A DNA stretch of 64,000 nucleotides. It comes from Thermosipho affectus. Lineage in GTDB: Bacteria > Thermotogota > Thermotogae > Thermotogales > Fervidobacteriaceae. The notes under the pieces are model-generated. The model ran no database searches and had not been told where the DNA came from. It was given only the letters and a program-made list of their open reading frames with translations. Positions within the stretch are counted from its first letter, which is position 1. Each line of letters opens with the position of its first letter. The position numbers and the translations under genes were made by a program. The stretch lies in assembly GCF_001990485.1 (NCBI RefSeq), contig NZ_LBFC01000005.1:1-64000 (forward strand), given 5' to 3'. Shown in pieces: positions 18,464-26,562 of this stretch.

Positions 18464-19405
18464 TTATTTAATTACAAAATTATATCCATATTTTAATTGC
18501 TCATTTTCCATCAAATGTTTTTGTACATACTGCCCACAATTACTACCTATTTTATTTTCCTCCAACTCTCCAATACTTATTATAACATCATACCCATTAC
18601 TCTTTAGTTTATCCACAAAATATTTGTGATTAACTGGCATAAAAGTCTCAAGATCAATATCTGACTCTAATCCATTCTTTGTAGCAGAATAAGTGGGATT
18701 TACAGGCGTGATTTTTATTAAAAACTTATCCTTATCAAAATACTTAATTATCACATCTGGATCAACTATATTCTGCTTTGCAAGTGCAAAATTCAATGTG
18801 ACTTTTCTATCTTTTCCCTTCACAAACATTTCTCCATATTCTGCAATTTTTCCAAAATCCCACTTTTTAATGGGAATAATTTTATCGCGTTGTTTTAAAT
18901 CTGTTGAATGAATAGAAAACTGCAACTGAAAACGACCTCTATAGTGTTTTTCTTTTAATCTAAATAATCTTTCAAAAAATTCATCAGTCCCCACTGGTGC
19001 AACTGTTGAAATAGATGGCATTAATCCAGGTGCGTTTAAAATACCAGGAAGTTCTTCTAAGACATCCAATACACCTTCATTTAAAGCGGGCTCTCCCATC
19101 CTTGCAAATTGAATTTTAAATTTTTTAACGGGCACATTTCTACCATACCTTGTATCTACCAAAAATAATATTTGCTCAATTATTTCTTCCTTTGACAACT
19201 TTCCATTGTAAAATCCCCCAGCATCGCACATTAAACAACCTACTGGACAACCGTTCAACGTGGAAACTATCAACACCCACTTTTCATCCCTTGGTATTGG
19301 AGGTTGTATAGATTCCACAAATTCCACAATGTTTCCCTTTGAAGTCTTTGCAAGGTATACATATGCAACTTTTTCATTACCAAATCTCTTTAATATTTTC
19401 AACAC
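18464..19405 (-). CDS. RlmN/Cfr-like radical SAM protein, substrate unknown
   Basis: 313 residues, starting at GTG 19405 (or TTG 19402) inside the end of the preceding gene. The cluster motif is CPVGCLMC (CxxxCxxC). The surrounding blocks follow RlmN and Cfr: ARMGEPALN matches GMGEPLLN, SISTVAP matches ISTVG, QFSIHSTD matches the SLHA region, and IGSNCGQYV keeps the C-terminal cysteine used for the methyl-adenine intermediate. It is shorter than RlmN and lacks the usual N-terminal helical RNA-binding domain, so it is probably not the housekeeping rRNA enzyme. It belongs to an overlapping operon with another radical SAM protein and an FAD oxidoreductase. Confidence 0.8.
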   Translation of the reverse strand: MLKILKRFGNEKVAYVYLAKTSKGNIVEFVESIQPPIPRDEKWVLIVSTLNGCPVGCLMCDAGGFYNGKLSKEEIIEQILFLVDTRYGRNVPVKKFKIQFARMGEPALNEGVLDVLEELPGILNAPGLMPSISTVAPVGTDEFFERLFRLKEKHYRGRFQLQFSIHSTDLKQRDKIIPIKKWDFGKIAEYGEMFVKGKDRKVTLNFALAKQNIVDPDVIIKYFDKDKFLIKITPVNPTYSATKNGLESDIDLETFMPVNHKYFVDKLKSNGYDVIISIGELEENKIGSNCGQYVQKHLMENEQLKYGYNFVIK

Positions 19406-20184
19406 CCATCCCTCCTCAAAATCTTCATTCCTACCATAATACCATCACCTACTGCAATTGATGCTTGTCTGTAATTTGGATGCGCAACATCACCTATCAG
19501 ATGGACATTCTTTGCTCTTAAAAAAGATAAATCTATCTTTCGCCCTATAGCAAGTAAAAGTGCATCAAAACGATAAATATTTTCTTTTGTCCTTATTTTA
19601 ATAAAGTCATTAAAATTTAAAACTTCTTCAATTTTTTCACCCAAACGCATCTTAATTTTAAGAGATTTTGCTATATTATAAAGTCTTGGCAATGCCTTAA
19701 TTTTTTTACTTCTAGAAAATAAAACAACATTTTTTCCTTGAAGTCTTGCCCTAATTGCGCCATCAAATGCCACATCACCTGCTCCATAGATTGCCAAATT
19801 TTTAGACCTTGGAAGATCTCTATACTCATACACAACCTTATCATTTTCAAATTCCTTTATTCTATTTGGTACAGTTCCAGTGGCAATTATTATTTCATCG
19901 AAAAAATAATTGTCTTTTTTGGTAATTATCTTGTTCTCTTCTACTATAACGACTTCATCTTTAATAACTTCAACATTGTATAAATTCAAAAATGACACCA
20001 TATTTTTCACAACATCTTTTCCAGATGCTGGCTTAAAAATGGGAATATTTTCCACTCTCCAAGCATTGATTAACATTCCGCCAAGTTGTTTCTTTTCAAA
20101 AATTGTACAATCTATTCCATACCTTTTTAAAAAAACTGCAGCAGAAATCCCTGCAGGGCCTCCCCCCACTATTCCAACGCGCAT
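19399..20184 (-). CDS. FAD/NAD(P)-dependent oxidoreductase, thioredoxin-reductase-like
   Basis: 261 residues after GGAGGAAATTTT. The N-terminal FAD-binding GGGPAGISAAVFLKR and a second dinucleotide site, YGAGDVAFDGAIRARLQG, are clear, as is the late AIGRKIDL and HLIGDVAH FAD motif. The redox-active CxxC of thioredoxin reductase is missing, and the protein is about 50 residues shorter, so it may pass electrons to ferredoxin, flavodoxin or a partner enzyme. Sandwiched between two radical SAM genes, it is a candidate source of reducing electrons for their Fe-S clusters. It overlaps both neighbours by a few bases. Confidence 0.8.
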   Translation of the reverse strand: MRVGIVGGGPAGISAAVFLKRYGIDCTIFEKKQLGGMLINAWRVENIPIFKPASGKDVVKNMVSFLNLYNVEVIKDEVVIVEENKIITKKDNYFFDEIIIATGTVPNRIKEFENDKVVYEYRDLPRSKNLAIYGAGDVAFDGAIRARLQGKNVVLFSRSKKIKALPRLYNIAKSLKIKMRLGEKIEEVLNFNDFIKIRTKENIYRFDALLLAIGRKIDLSFLRAKNVHLIGDVAHPNYRQASIAVGDGIMVGMKILRRDGC

Positions 20185-20723
20185 AAAATTTCCTCCGTTG
20201 AGGAAATAATTGCAAATCCATGAGCTAGTGATTTCAACGACGAAAAATGATAAAATTCATTTTTATCCCAAAGCGCATCTTCTACCATAACAATATTAAA
20301 TCCCCTTACAAATCCGCTTCTAGCCGTTGTTTCACAACAAAGATGAGTCATAACTCCAGTTATTATCAAATCAGTTATACTTTCTTTTTTTAAATAATCC
20401 TCCAAATCCGTTTTATAGAATGCATCATATGTATCTTTTTTTACTATTTTTTCCACAACAAAATATGGGTCTATACTCTCCACTACATTTCCCCACCATC
20501 TTCTCATATTCTCCGAAGCTCCCACGTGCAATGTCGAAACAATGGGATATCCTTTTTCTTTAAATTTATCTACTAACTTCTCTATATTTTCAAAAATGTT
20601 TTCAATCCCACTCAAATAAGCTGGGCTTTTTTCATCAAAAAAATAGCTTTGAACATCTATAATTAACAAAGAAGGTCTATTTAAAATGAGGGGATGTTTT
20701 TTTCGCTCTCTATAAAAATTCAT
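20169..20723 (-). CDS. Isochorismatase-family cysteine hydrolase
   Basis: 184 residues. The catalytic triad is visible: Asp in LLIIDVQSYF, Lys in VKKDTYDAFYKT, and Cys in VMTHLCCETTAR. Relatives hydrolyse isochorismate, nicotinamide or N-carbamoyl compounds, so the fold does not fix the substrate; the WWG and HVGASENMRRW segment is not one I can tie to nicotinamidase. Its start overlaps the stop of the upstream radical SAM gene and its end overlaps the FAD oxidoreductase, so the four genes are very probably translated together. Confidence 0.85.
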   Translation of the reverse strand: MNFYRERKKHPLILNRPSLLIIDVQSYFFDEKSPAYLSGIENIFENIEKLVDKFKEKGYPIVSTLHVGASENMRRWWGNVVESIDPYFVVEKIVKKDTYDAFYKTDLEDYLKKESITDLIITGVMTHLCCETTARSGFVRGFNIVMVEDALWDKNEFYHFSSLKSLAHGFAIISSTEEILCALE

Positions 20724-21610
20724 TCTAATAACTCCTTTACCATATTTTCCAAATCTTTATTATACTCAAAGAAATTATATGGGATATCTCCAGGTTTTTC
20801 GTTATAATAAGGCCTTGTGCAATGTTTACATCCAGATGTTAAAAAGGCCCTTCCCAAATTTTCTTCGTACCTATAATTTATCTTTTCCAACATATTTCCT
20901 TTAAACACAAAAGTATCCATTGAAACTTCCTTTTCAAAAATTAGATACCTTGCCAATTGAATCTTTCTATACCTATTTCTATCTGGAGGTATTTTATCTT
21001 CTAATTTAGTCCCTTTTATCGGAGTAAACGCAAATAATGCAACATTTACACCAAAATTTTTCATGTTATAAAAGAAATCAATCAATTCTTTATCACTTTC
21101 TCCCATTCCAACAATAACATGAGTGGTTATTCTACCAGGATATTTTTCTGCAGCACTCTTTATCAAATTCATTAACTTCTTAAAATCTCCTCCTCTAATC
21201 TTACTAAATAACCTTTCATTAACCACATCAACTGATAAACCAATTGAATCAATTCCAAGCGAAAAATAACTATCTATTTCTTCTAAAGTTAGTGCCCTTA
21301 CTGAAACAGAAATTACCTTTCCCTTTAAAATTTTTAAAACTTCTTCTAAATCCCTTCTATATCCTCTATAACTTACAACCTGCAAACATATTCTCTTTAC
21401 ATTTATATTTTTTAAATCATCACTTGAAACCTTTTTCCAAACAACTCTAGATAAAAACTTATTATCCACATCCACACTTCTTGCATGGGAACAAAATCCA
21501 CAATCAAAAACACACCTACCATCAAGCATAAAATAGGCTGTATCCATCTCAATTTTTTTCTTTACATGACCCAAAAGACCTAGTGTTCCATAAGATGCTC
21601 TCAATACCAT
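20720..21610 (-). CDS. BioB-like radical SAM protein with auxiliary C-terminal CxxC
   Basis: 296 residues from ATG 21610, chosen for its GAGGTGAATAAT site; the frame is open to 21631. The radical SAM motif is CVFDCGFC (CxxxCxxC). A TIM-barrel-like body follows with ISVSVRALT, IGLSVDVVNE and HVIVGMGESD, as in biotin-synthase relatives. The C terminus carries SGCKHCTRPYYNEKPGDIPYN, a second cysteine pair that could hold an auxiliary Fe-S cluster. This recalls sulfur-inserting enzymes such as biotin synthase and the archaeal LipS-type lipoyl synthases, but that is a hypothesis. No biotin or lipoate gene is next to it. Confidence 0.8.
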   Translation of the reverse strand: MVLRASYGTLGLLGHVKKKIEMDTAYFMLDGRCVFDCGFCSHARSVDVDNKFLSRVVWKKVSSDDLKNINVKRICLQVVSYRGYRRDLEEVLKILKGKVISVSVRALTLEEIDSYFSLGIDSIGLSVDVVNERLFSKIRGGDFKKLMNLIKSAAEKYPGRITTHVIVGMGESDKELIDFFYNMKNFGVNVALFAFTPIKGTKLEDKIPPDRNRYRKIQLARYLIFEKEVSMDTFVFKGNMLEKINYRYEENLGRAFLTSGCKHCTRPYYNEKPGDIPYNFFEYNKDLENMVKELLE

Positions 21611-21620
21611 ATTATTCACC

Positions 21621-23942
21621 TCAACTAACATCTAAAAATTCTATTCTTTCCCTATACAATGTCTTTACATGCTCTATCAATTTTCTGTATGCATCCATAT
21701 TTTCCACTATATACTTTGCATCTTCCCTTGCCTTTACAATAATATCTATATCATTTACTATATCTGCTACTTTAAATTCAGGAAGCCCATGTTGTTTTAC
21801 TCCTAAAAACTCTCCCGGCCCCCTTAATTTTAAATCATATTCAGAAATTTTAAAACCATTGTTTGTCGATGCGAAAAAGTTCAACCTTTCCAAAGTTTCT
21901 CTTGAAACATTTCCCACAGTAAGAAAACAATAAGATTGTTTATCTCCCCTTCCCACTCTTCCTCGAAGTTGGTGAAGTTGCGCAAGTCCAAACCTTTCTG
22001 CGTTTTCAATTACAATCACAGTAGCTTGAGGTACATCTATTCCTACTTCAATAACACTTGTCGAAACAAGGATTTTTATCTCACCTTTTAAAAATCTATA
22101 CATCGTCTCATCTTTTTCAAAATCACTCATTTTACCATGAATCAATGCAATAGGAATATTCTTAAAGATTTCATCCTTTAATTTTTCATACATAGTAACC
22201 GCTGCTTTTACGGAAAGCTTTTCCGATTCATCGATTAAAGGATATACTATATACGCCTGTCCACCATTTTCAATTTCTTGCACAACAAATTTATACACAT
22301 CTTCTATTTTTGTTTGATGAACCACAAATGTCTTTATAGGTTTTCTTCCTTTTGGCATTTCATCAATTATAGATACATCTAAATCTCCATAAACAGAAAG
22401 GGAAAGGGTTCTTGGAATAGGCGTTGCAGTCATAACTAACGTATCCACCAATTTTCCTTTGGTAATAAGTTCTTTTCTTTGTCTTACACCAAATCTATGT
22501 TGCTCATCAATTACCACTAATCCTAGATTTTTAAAATGTACATCCTCTTGTATAAGTGCATGTGTTCCAACTATTACATCTATATCTCCATCTTTTAACA
22601 TTTGTTTTATTCTATTTTTTTCAGAACTAGAAGTTGCTCCTAAAAGCAATGCTACTTTTATTTTAAATCTTGATAGATGGTCATATATCTTTTTGTAATT
22701 TTGTATAGCTAAAATCGATGTTGGCACCATTACCGCAGATTGAAACCCTGCTTCATGGTTATCCAAAATTGCAAGCTCTGAAACTATAGTTTTTCCAGAA
22801 CCTACATCTCCCTGCAACAATCTATTCATAGGTTTATTAGATTTCAAATCCTCTTGTATCTCTTTATACGCTTTTAATTGCGCATTGGTTAATTTAAATG
22901 GGAGTTCTTCTAATAATTTTGAAGAGTAAATTCCGTCAAAATTCTTCGAGATTCCTCCAACAAATTCACTTTCCTTTTTTGTTAATAAAAAAGCAATCTG
23001 TAAATACAACAACTCTTCGTATGCCAGTCTAAATCGTGCCATTTTTTGATGGTATACACTCCTTGGAATGTGCATACCTGTATATGCTTGATATATATCC
23101 AATAACTCCCTTTTTTTCCTTATATCTTCAGGTATAACTTCTTTATAATTATAAATGTTATAAAGGTTTTCTTTAACAACCTTTCGAATGACATGTTGCT
23201 TTATCCCTTCGGTAAGCGAATAAATAGGAATAATTTCCCTTTTTGAACTTTTTACCATCTCAATTTCTGGATTGTGTATTTCAAGAGCACCGTAAAAGCC
23301 CTTTTTTACAGTTCCAAAGACAAACACTTTTTTGCGCAAAAAAGTCTTTAAGATATTTTCCATAAAATCTTGATTAAACCATTTTAAAAGAATTTGATAC
23401 ATTCCATCTGCCAAAACAGCACTAACTATTGAAACACCACTTTTTTTTATTTTTTCAACTGAAGTTAAAACCCCGGTAGTAACTATTTTTTCATCTTCTT
23501 TAATTATGGAAAGTGGAATTATTTTTCTTCTATCTTCATAATCACGTGGAAAGTAATTTAGCAAATCTTCCACCGTATTTATTCCCAATTTTTTCAATTT
23601 TTCAGCCCTCTTTGGACCTACACCTTTTAAATATTTCACAGACATTTTAAGTGATTTTAAATTTTCAAACTTTTCCACCTTATATACCAAATACATTTTC
23701 CTAAATCTTTTTACCATACCCGGAATATAACTCATGCGTTTTTCTATTCGCTCTTTTGGCAATTTTTTCATAGCAATTATATAATCATAAAAATCCTGAA
23801 GTTTATTTGAAACTTCAGGAATACTCACAAGAGGATCATCTATTTTTTTCATGTTTTCTTCAAAAAACTCAATTAATTCTCCAAAATCTTTTATATTTTC
23901 CACATAATCCAAAAATTCCTCGATTAAAAATGGAATATACAA
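21621..23942 (-). CDS. recG: ATP-dependent DNA helicase RecG
   Basis: 773 residues from TTG 23942, five bases after AGGAGGG. An N-terminal extension of about 100 residues precedes a helix-hairpin-helix-like YLKGVGPKRAEKLKKLGI, the OB-fold wedge domain (LTSVEKIKK...), and the helicase core with Walker A GDVGSGKT, DEQH box, TATPIPRT and QLRGRVGRGDKQ. The extension is typical of Thermotogales RecG. RecG remodels stalled forks and Holliday junctions. It starts two bases from the ABC ATPase gene end. Confidence 0.95.
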   Translation of the reverse strand: MYIPFLIEEFLDYVENIKDFGELIEFFEENMKKIDDPLVSIPEVSNKLQDFYDYIIAMKKLPKERIEKRMSYIPGMVKRFRKMYLVYKVEKFENLKSLKMSVKYLKGVGPKRAEKLKKLGINTVEDLLNYFPRDYEDRRKIIPLSIIKEDEKIVTTGVLTSVEKIKKSGVSIVSAVLADGMYQILLKWFNQDFMENILKTFLRKKVFVFGTVKKGFYGALEIHNPEIEMVKSSKREIIPIYSLTEGIKQHVIRKVVKENLYNIYNYKEVIPEDIRKKRELLDIYQAYTGMHIPRSVYHQKMARFRLAYEELLYLQIAFLLTKKESEFVGGISKNFDGIYSSKLLEELPFKLTNAQLKAYKEIQEDLKSNKPMNRLLQGDVGSGKTIVSELAILDNHEAGFQSAVMVPTSILAIQNYKKIYDHLSRFKIKVALLLGATSSSEKNRIKQMLKDGDIDVIVGTHALIQEDVHFKNLGLVVIDEQHRFGVRQRKELITKGKLVDTLVMTATPIPRTLSLSVYGDLDVSIIDEMPKGRKPIKTFVVHQTKIEDVYKFVVQEIENGGQAYIVYPLIDESEKLSVKAAVTMYEKLKDEIFKNIPIALIHGKMSDFEKDETMYRFLKGEIKILVSTSVIEVGIDVPQATVIVIENAERFGLAQLHQLRGRVGRGDKQSYCFLTVGNVSRETLERLNFFASTNNGFKISEYDLKLRGPGEFLGVKQHGLPEFKVADIVNDIDIIVKAREDAKYIVENMDAYRKLIEHVKTLYRERIEFLDVS

Positions 23943-23944
23943 TT

Positions 23945-24622
23945 TTACCCTCCTGTTGATACTATCTTTCCACTATCCATCCTAATTATCCTATGAGCTT
24001 TTTTGGCAACGTTTGGATCGTGAGTTACTATAACAAAAGTTGTACCTAACTGTCTATTCATATCCAATATGATTTCCATAATTTCTTCACTGTTCTTTGT
24101 ATCTAACGCCCCTGTAGGCTCATCTGCCCACACTATTTTGGGATTATTTATCAGTGCACGTGCAATTGCAATCCTCTGTTGCTCGCCACCAGACATCTCA
24201 TTAGGATATGCATATGCCCTGTGGCTAATATGCAATCTTTCAAGCCACTCAAGCGCTTTTTTTCTTATCTCCCGTATACCAAATTTTTTTGAGATCAAAA
24301 GTGGAAGCTCAACGTTTTCAACCGCATTTAATACTGGAATTAAATTAAAAAATTGGAATATAAATCCCATATATTTGGAACGAAAAATAGTTTTCTCATC
24401 TTCTTTCATTTTCACAAGATCTTTTCCAAGAACTTTTATACTTCCTGAGGTAGGTTCATCAAGCCCTGAAAGACAATTTAAAAGTGTAGTTTTTCCACAT
24501 CCAGAAGGCCCTAAAACCGCAACTATTTCTCCTTCTTCTATCTCCAAATCTACACCCTTTAAGGCTTCTATTTTTTCATTTTTTCCATATAATTTTGTTA
24601 ATTTTTTTGCTTTAACAATCAT
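23945..24622 (-). CDS. ABC transporter ATPase, LolD/MacB type, without an adjacent permease
   Basis: 225 residues from ATG 24622, eight bases after GGAGTGA; the upstream in-frame GTG 24631 overlaps that site. Walker A GPSGCGKTT, Q-loop in FIFQFFNLIPV, signature MSGGEQQRIAIARAL, Walker B WADEPTGALD and the H-loop VIVTHDP are all intact, and the family is the MacB/LolD/FtsE-like group that serves FtsX-fold permeases. No permease is encoded beside it, so its partner must be elsewhere. It leads the operon that continues into recG and reads from a symmetrical divergent promoter region. Confidence 0.9.
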   Translation of the reverse strand: MIVKAKKLTKLYGKNEKIEALKGVDLEIEEGEIVAVLGPSGCGKTTLLNCLSGLDEPTSGSIKVLGKDLVKMKEDEKTIFRSKYMGFIFQFFNLIPVLNAVENVELPLLISKKFGIREIRKKALEWLERLHISHRAYAYPNEMSGGEQQRIAIARALINNPKIVWADEPTGALDTKNSEEIMEIILDMNRQLGTTFVIVTHDPNVAKKAHRIIRMDSGKIVSTGG

Positions 24623-24632
24623 TTTCTTCACT

Positions 24633-24668
24633 CCATGTTATAATTTCTCATGTAATATTATAACATGG
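24633..24668. promoter_or_regulatory. Palindromic divergent promoter/operator between ABC ATPase and thiN
   Basis: Arms CCATGTTATAA (24633-24643) and TTATAACATGG (24658-24668) form a perfect 11-bp inverted repeat around 14 bases. Each arm contains TATAAC, a plausible -10 for one of the two divergent genes, so both transcripts would have very short 5' leaders. Confidence 0.6.
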
Positions 24669-24678
24669 GAGGGATAAC

Positions 24679-25290
24679 GTGAAAGCAACAATAATATTAA
24701 ATGGAAACGCAAAAGAAACATTGTACATTAACTCGGACATAATAATTGCAGCAGATGGAGGAGCAAAAGTTTTAAAGGAAAGGGGTATTCTTCCAAATGT
24801 CATTATAGGAGACTTAGATTCTTTGGATAATGATACTTTGGAATATTTCAAAAAAAATAACGTTGAAATCATTGAATACCCGAAAGAAAAAGATGAAACG
24901 GACTGTGAAATAGCAATTAAATACGCATTTGAAAATGGATACGACGAAATCGAAATATTAAATTTTTTTGGAGAAAGACTTGATATGATACTTGCTTTAT
25001 TTGGATTGATGAAAAAATTTGACACAAAAATTTTGTTAAGATCTGAAAAATTAGAATGTTCCATTATCAAAAATACATTTGAAAAAAATGTGAAAATAGG
25101 AGAAATCTGGTCTTTTATTCCAATTTGTAATGCAAAATTCAAACTAGATGGTTTCAAATACACATTTGACGGGGAAATGAACATAAAAAATCCCATTGGA
25201 ATTAGTAATGAAACTAATTCTAAAAATATAAAAGTACAAGTTTTTGAAGGAGAGGTGATTTATTTTAGATGGTTGAAAAAACCGTTGTGA
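24679..25290 (+). CDS. Thiamine diphosphokinase
   Basis: 203 residues from GTG 24679 after GGGAGGGATAAC. Family motifs: ADGGAKVLKERGILPNVIIGDLDSL at the N terminus (catalytic GDxDS), YPKEKDETDCEIAI, and a G-E-R-L-D-M segment where canonical enzymes have GGRxDH. It converts thiamine to thiamine diphosphate with ATP. Its end overlaps the start of dxr by 22 bases, linking it to the gene for the pathway that supplies isoprenoids; DXP is also a thiamine precursor. Confidence 0.88.
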   Translation: MKATIILNGNAKETLYINSDIIIAADGGAKVLKERGILPNVIIGDLDSLDNDTLEYFKKNNVEIIEYPKEKDETDCEIAIKYAFENGYDEIEILNFFGERLDMILALFGLMKKFDTKILLRSEKLECSIIKNTFEKNVKIGEIWSFIPICNAKFKLDGFKYTFDGEMNIKNPIGISNETNSKNIKVQVFEGEVIYFRWLKKPL

Positions 25291-26321
25291 TTCTAGGTGC
25301 TACAGGTTCAATTGGCATTCAAACATTAGACGTAATAAAAAAACTAAAAGGATATAAGGTAACTGGAGTTGTATTTGGGCAAAATAAAAAACTTGGGGAA
25401 AAAATTGTAAAAGAATACAATGTAAATTTTTATTACTCACAAGTATTATCAAATGTCTCTTCCATAGAGGAACTTTTGGAAAAAACAACCCCAGATATAG
25501 TTGTTGCGGCAATTCCTGGGTTTAATGGTGTTATATCCACATTCCAAGCAATTAAATTCACAAAAAGACTTGCCCTTGCCACAAAAGAGGCCTTAGTTTG
25601 TGCAGGACCATTGTTAAAAAAAGCTTGTAAAGATGTAGAATTAATACCAGTTGATAGCGAGCATTCTGCCATCTTTCAGATTTTTGATGAAAACGTAGAA
25701 AAAATATTAATAACCGCATCAGGTGGCGCAATAAGAGAATATGATAACATAGAAAACCTCACTCCAAAAGAAATATTAAAACACCCTGTATGGAATATGG
25801 GACAAAAAATAACAGTCGACTCATCAACTATGATAAATAAAGCCTTTGAAGTAATTGAAGCATATGAATTATTTGAATTAGACACAATAGATGTATTAAT
25901 ACACCCCACGGGCACAGTTCATGGTGCAGTTTTCTTGAAAGACGGTACAGTAAAAATACACTTTGGATTCCCTGATATGAAAATACCAATTTCATATGCA
26001 CTGACTTATCCAAAGAGAATGTATATAAACCTAAATTGGCCAGAGTTTAAAGGGGAAAATTTTATTTTTACAGAGGTAAGTGAAGAAAAATACCCCGCTT
26101 TTTTTTATGGTAAAAAAATTATTAAAGATCTTGCAAAAAGAGTAGCATTTAACGCAGCAGATGAAGTTGCAGTAAATATGTTTTTGGAAAGTAAAATAAA
26201 GTTTCACAATATCTCAAAGATAGTTATAGACACCTGTGAAAAAATAAATGGCAAAATAAGGGATTTAGAAGATGTTTTTGAAGTAGATAAACTTGCAAGG
26301 CAAATTGCAAATAATTTTTGA
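25269..26321 (+). CDS. dxr: 1-deoxy-D-xylulose 5-phosphate reductoisomerase
   Basis: 350 residues, somewhat shorter than the roughly 390 of other bacteria, as usual in Thermotogales. NADPH-binding GATGSIGIQTLDVI, ATKEALV, metal-binding DSEHSAIFQ, ASGGAIREY and HPVWNMGQKITVDSSTMINKAFEVIEA are all present. It makes 2-C-methyl-D-erythritol 4-phosphate, the committed step of non-mevalonate isoprenoid synthesis. The cobalamin riboswitch promoter begins just after its stop. Confidence 0.95.
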   Translation: MVEKTVVILGATGSIGIQTLDVIKKLKGYKVTGVVFGQNKKLGEKIVKEYNVNFYYSQVLSNVSSIEELLEKTTPDIVVAAIPGFNGVISTFQAIKFTKRLALATKEALVCAGPLLKKACKDVELIPVDSEHSAIFQIFDENVEKILITASGGAIREYDNIENLTPKEILKHPVWNMGQKITVDSSTMINKAFEVIEAYELFELDTIDVLIHPTGTVHGAVFLKDGTVKIHFGFPDMKIPISYALTYPKRMYINLNWPEFKGENFIFTEVSEEKYPAFFYGKKIIKDLAKRVAFNAADEVAVNMFLESKIKFHNISKIVIDTCEKINGKIRDLEDVFEVDKLARQIANNF

Positions 26322-26323
26322 TG

Positions 26324-26332
26324 TGTTATAAT
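26324..26332 (+). promoter_or_regulatory. Extended -10 promoter of the cobalamin-controlled operon
   Basis: TG-T-TATAAT (26324-26332) starts two bases after the dxr stop, about ten bases before the expected transcription start and 18 before the riboswitch. Confidence 0.7.
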
Positions 26333-26349
26333 TTACGTGAAATACATTT

Positions 26350-26495
26350 CTTCTAAAAAAAGGGAAGCCGGTGGAAATCCGGCACGGGGACGCCACCGTA
26401 ACCGGGGACGAAATCAGTACAAATGCCACTGGGGAAAACCTGGGAAGGCGCTGAAAGTAGGATGAACCGGGAGTCGGGATACCTTTTTTTAGAAG
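26350..26495 (+). promoter_or_regulatory. Cobalamin (B12) riboswitch aptamer
   Basis: All landmarks of the class are readable: GGGAAGCCGGTG near the start, the P5 stem ACGG/CCGT with its loop around 26388-26395, the B12 box core GCCACTG (26425-26431), GGGAAGGCG, and GAGTCGGGATACC at the end. The closing P1 helix is a perfect 14-bp pairing of 26350-26363 with 26482-26495. It precedes a BtuF-like binding protein and a BtuC-like permease, the expected regulon. Confidence 0.95.
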
Positions 26496-26502
26496 GAGAA
26501 AG

Positions 26503-26535
26503 CCACCTTTACGGTCCCTAAAGGTGGTCGATTTC
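26503..26535 (+). terminator. P13/terminator hairpin of the cobalamin riboswitch
   Basis: A perfect 9-bp stem (26503-26511 with 26519-26527) followed by a T-rich TCGATTTCTTTT. Its loop contains GTCCC (26514-26518), complementary to GGGAC at 26387-26391 in the P5 loop region, the expected L5-L13 kissing pair. Ligand binding would thus stabilise the hairpin and reduce read-through; the ribosome binding site at 26549 onward is outside it. Confidence 0.7.
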
Positions 26536-26562
26536 TTTTAAATATAACCAGGAGGTGAAGAT

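Noticed and set aside
20720-21610. Calling the radical SAM gene bioB or lipS2
   Set aside because: Similarity is limited to the radical SAM core and a C-terminal CxxC; no biotin or lipoate genes support either name.
24648-25196. Long minus-strand open frame (182 codons) opposite thiN
   Set aside because: It is the antisense shadow of thiN, has no ribosome binding site and no recognisable domain; the same applies to the 202-codon plus frame at 24069-24677 opposite the ABC ATPase and the 139-codon minus frame at 5927-6346.
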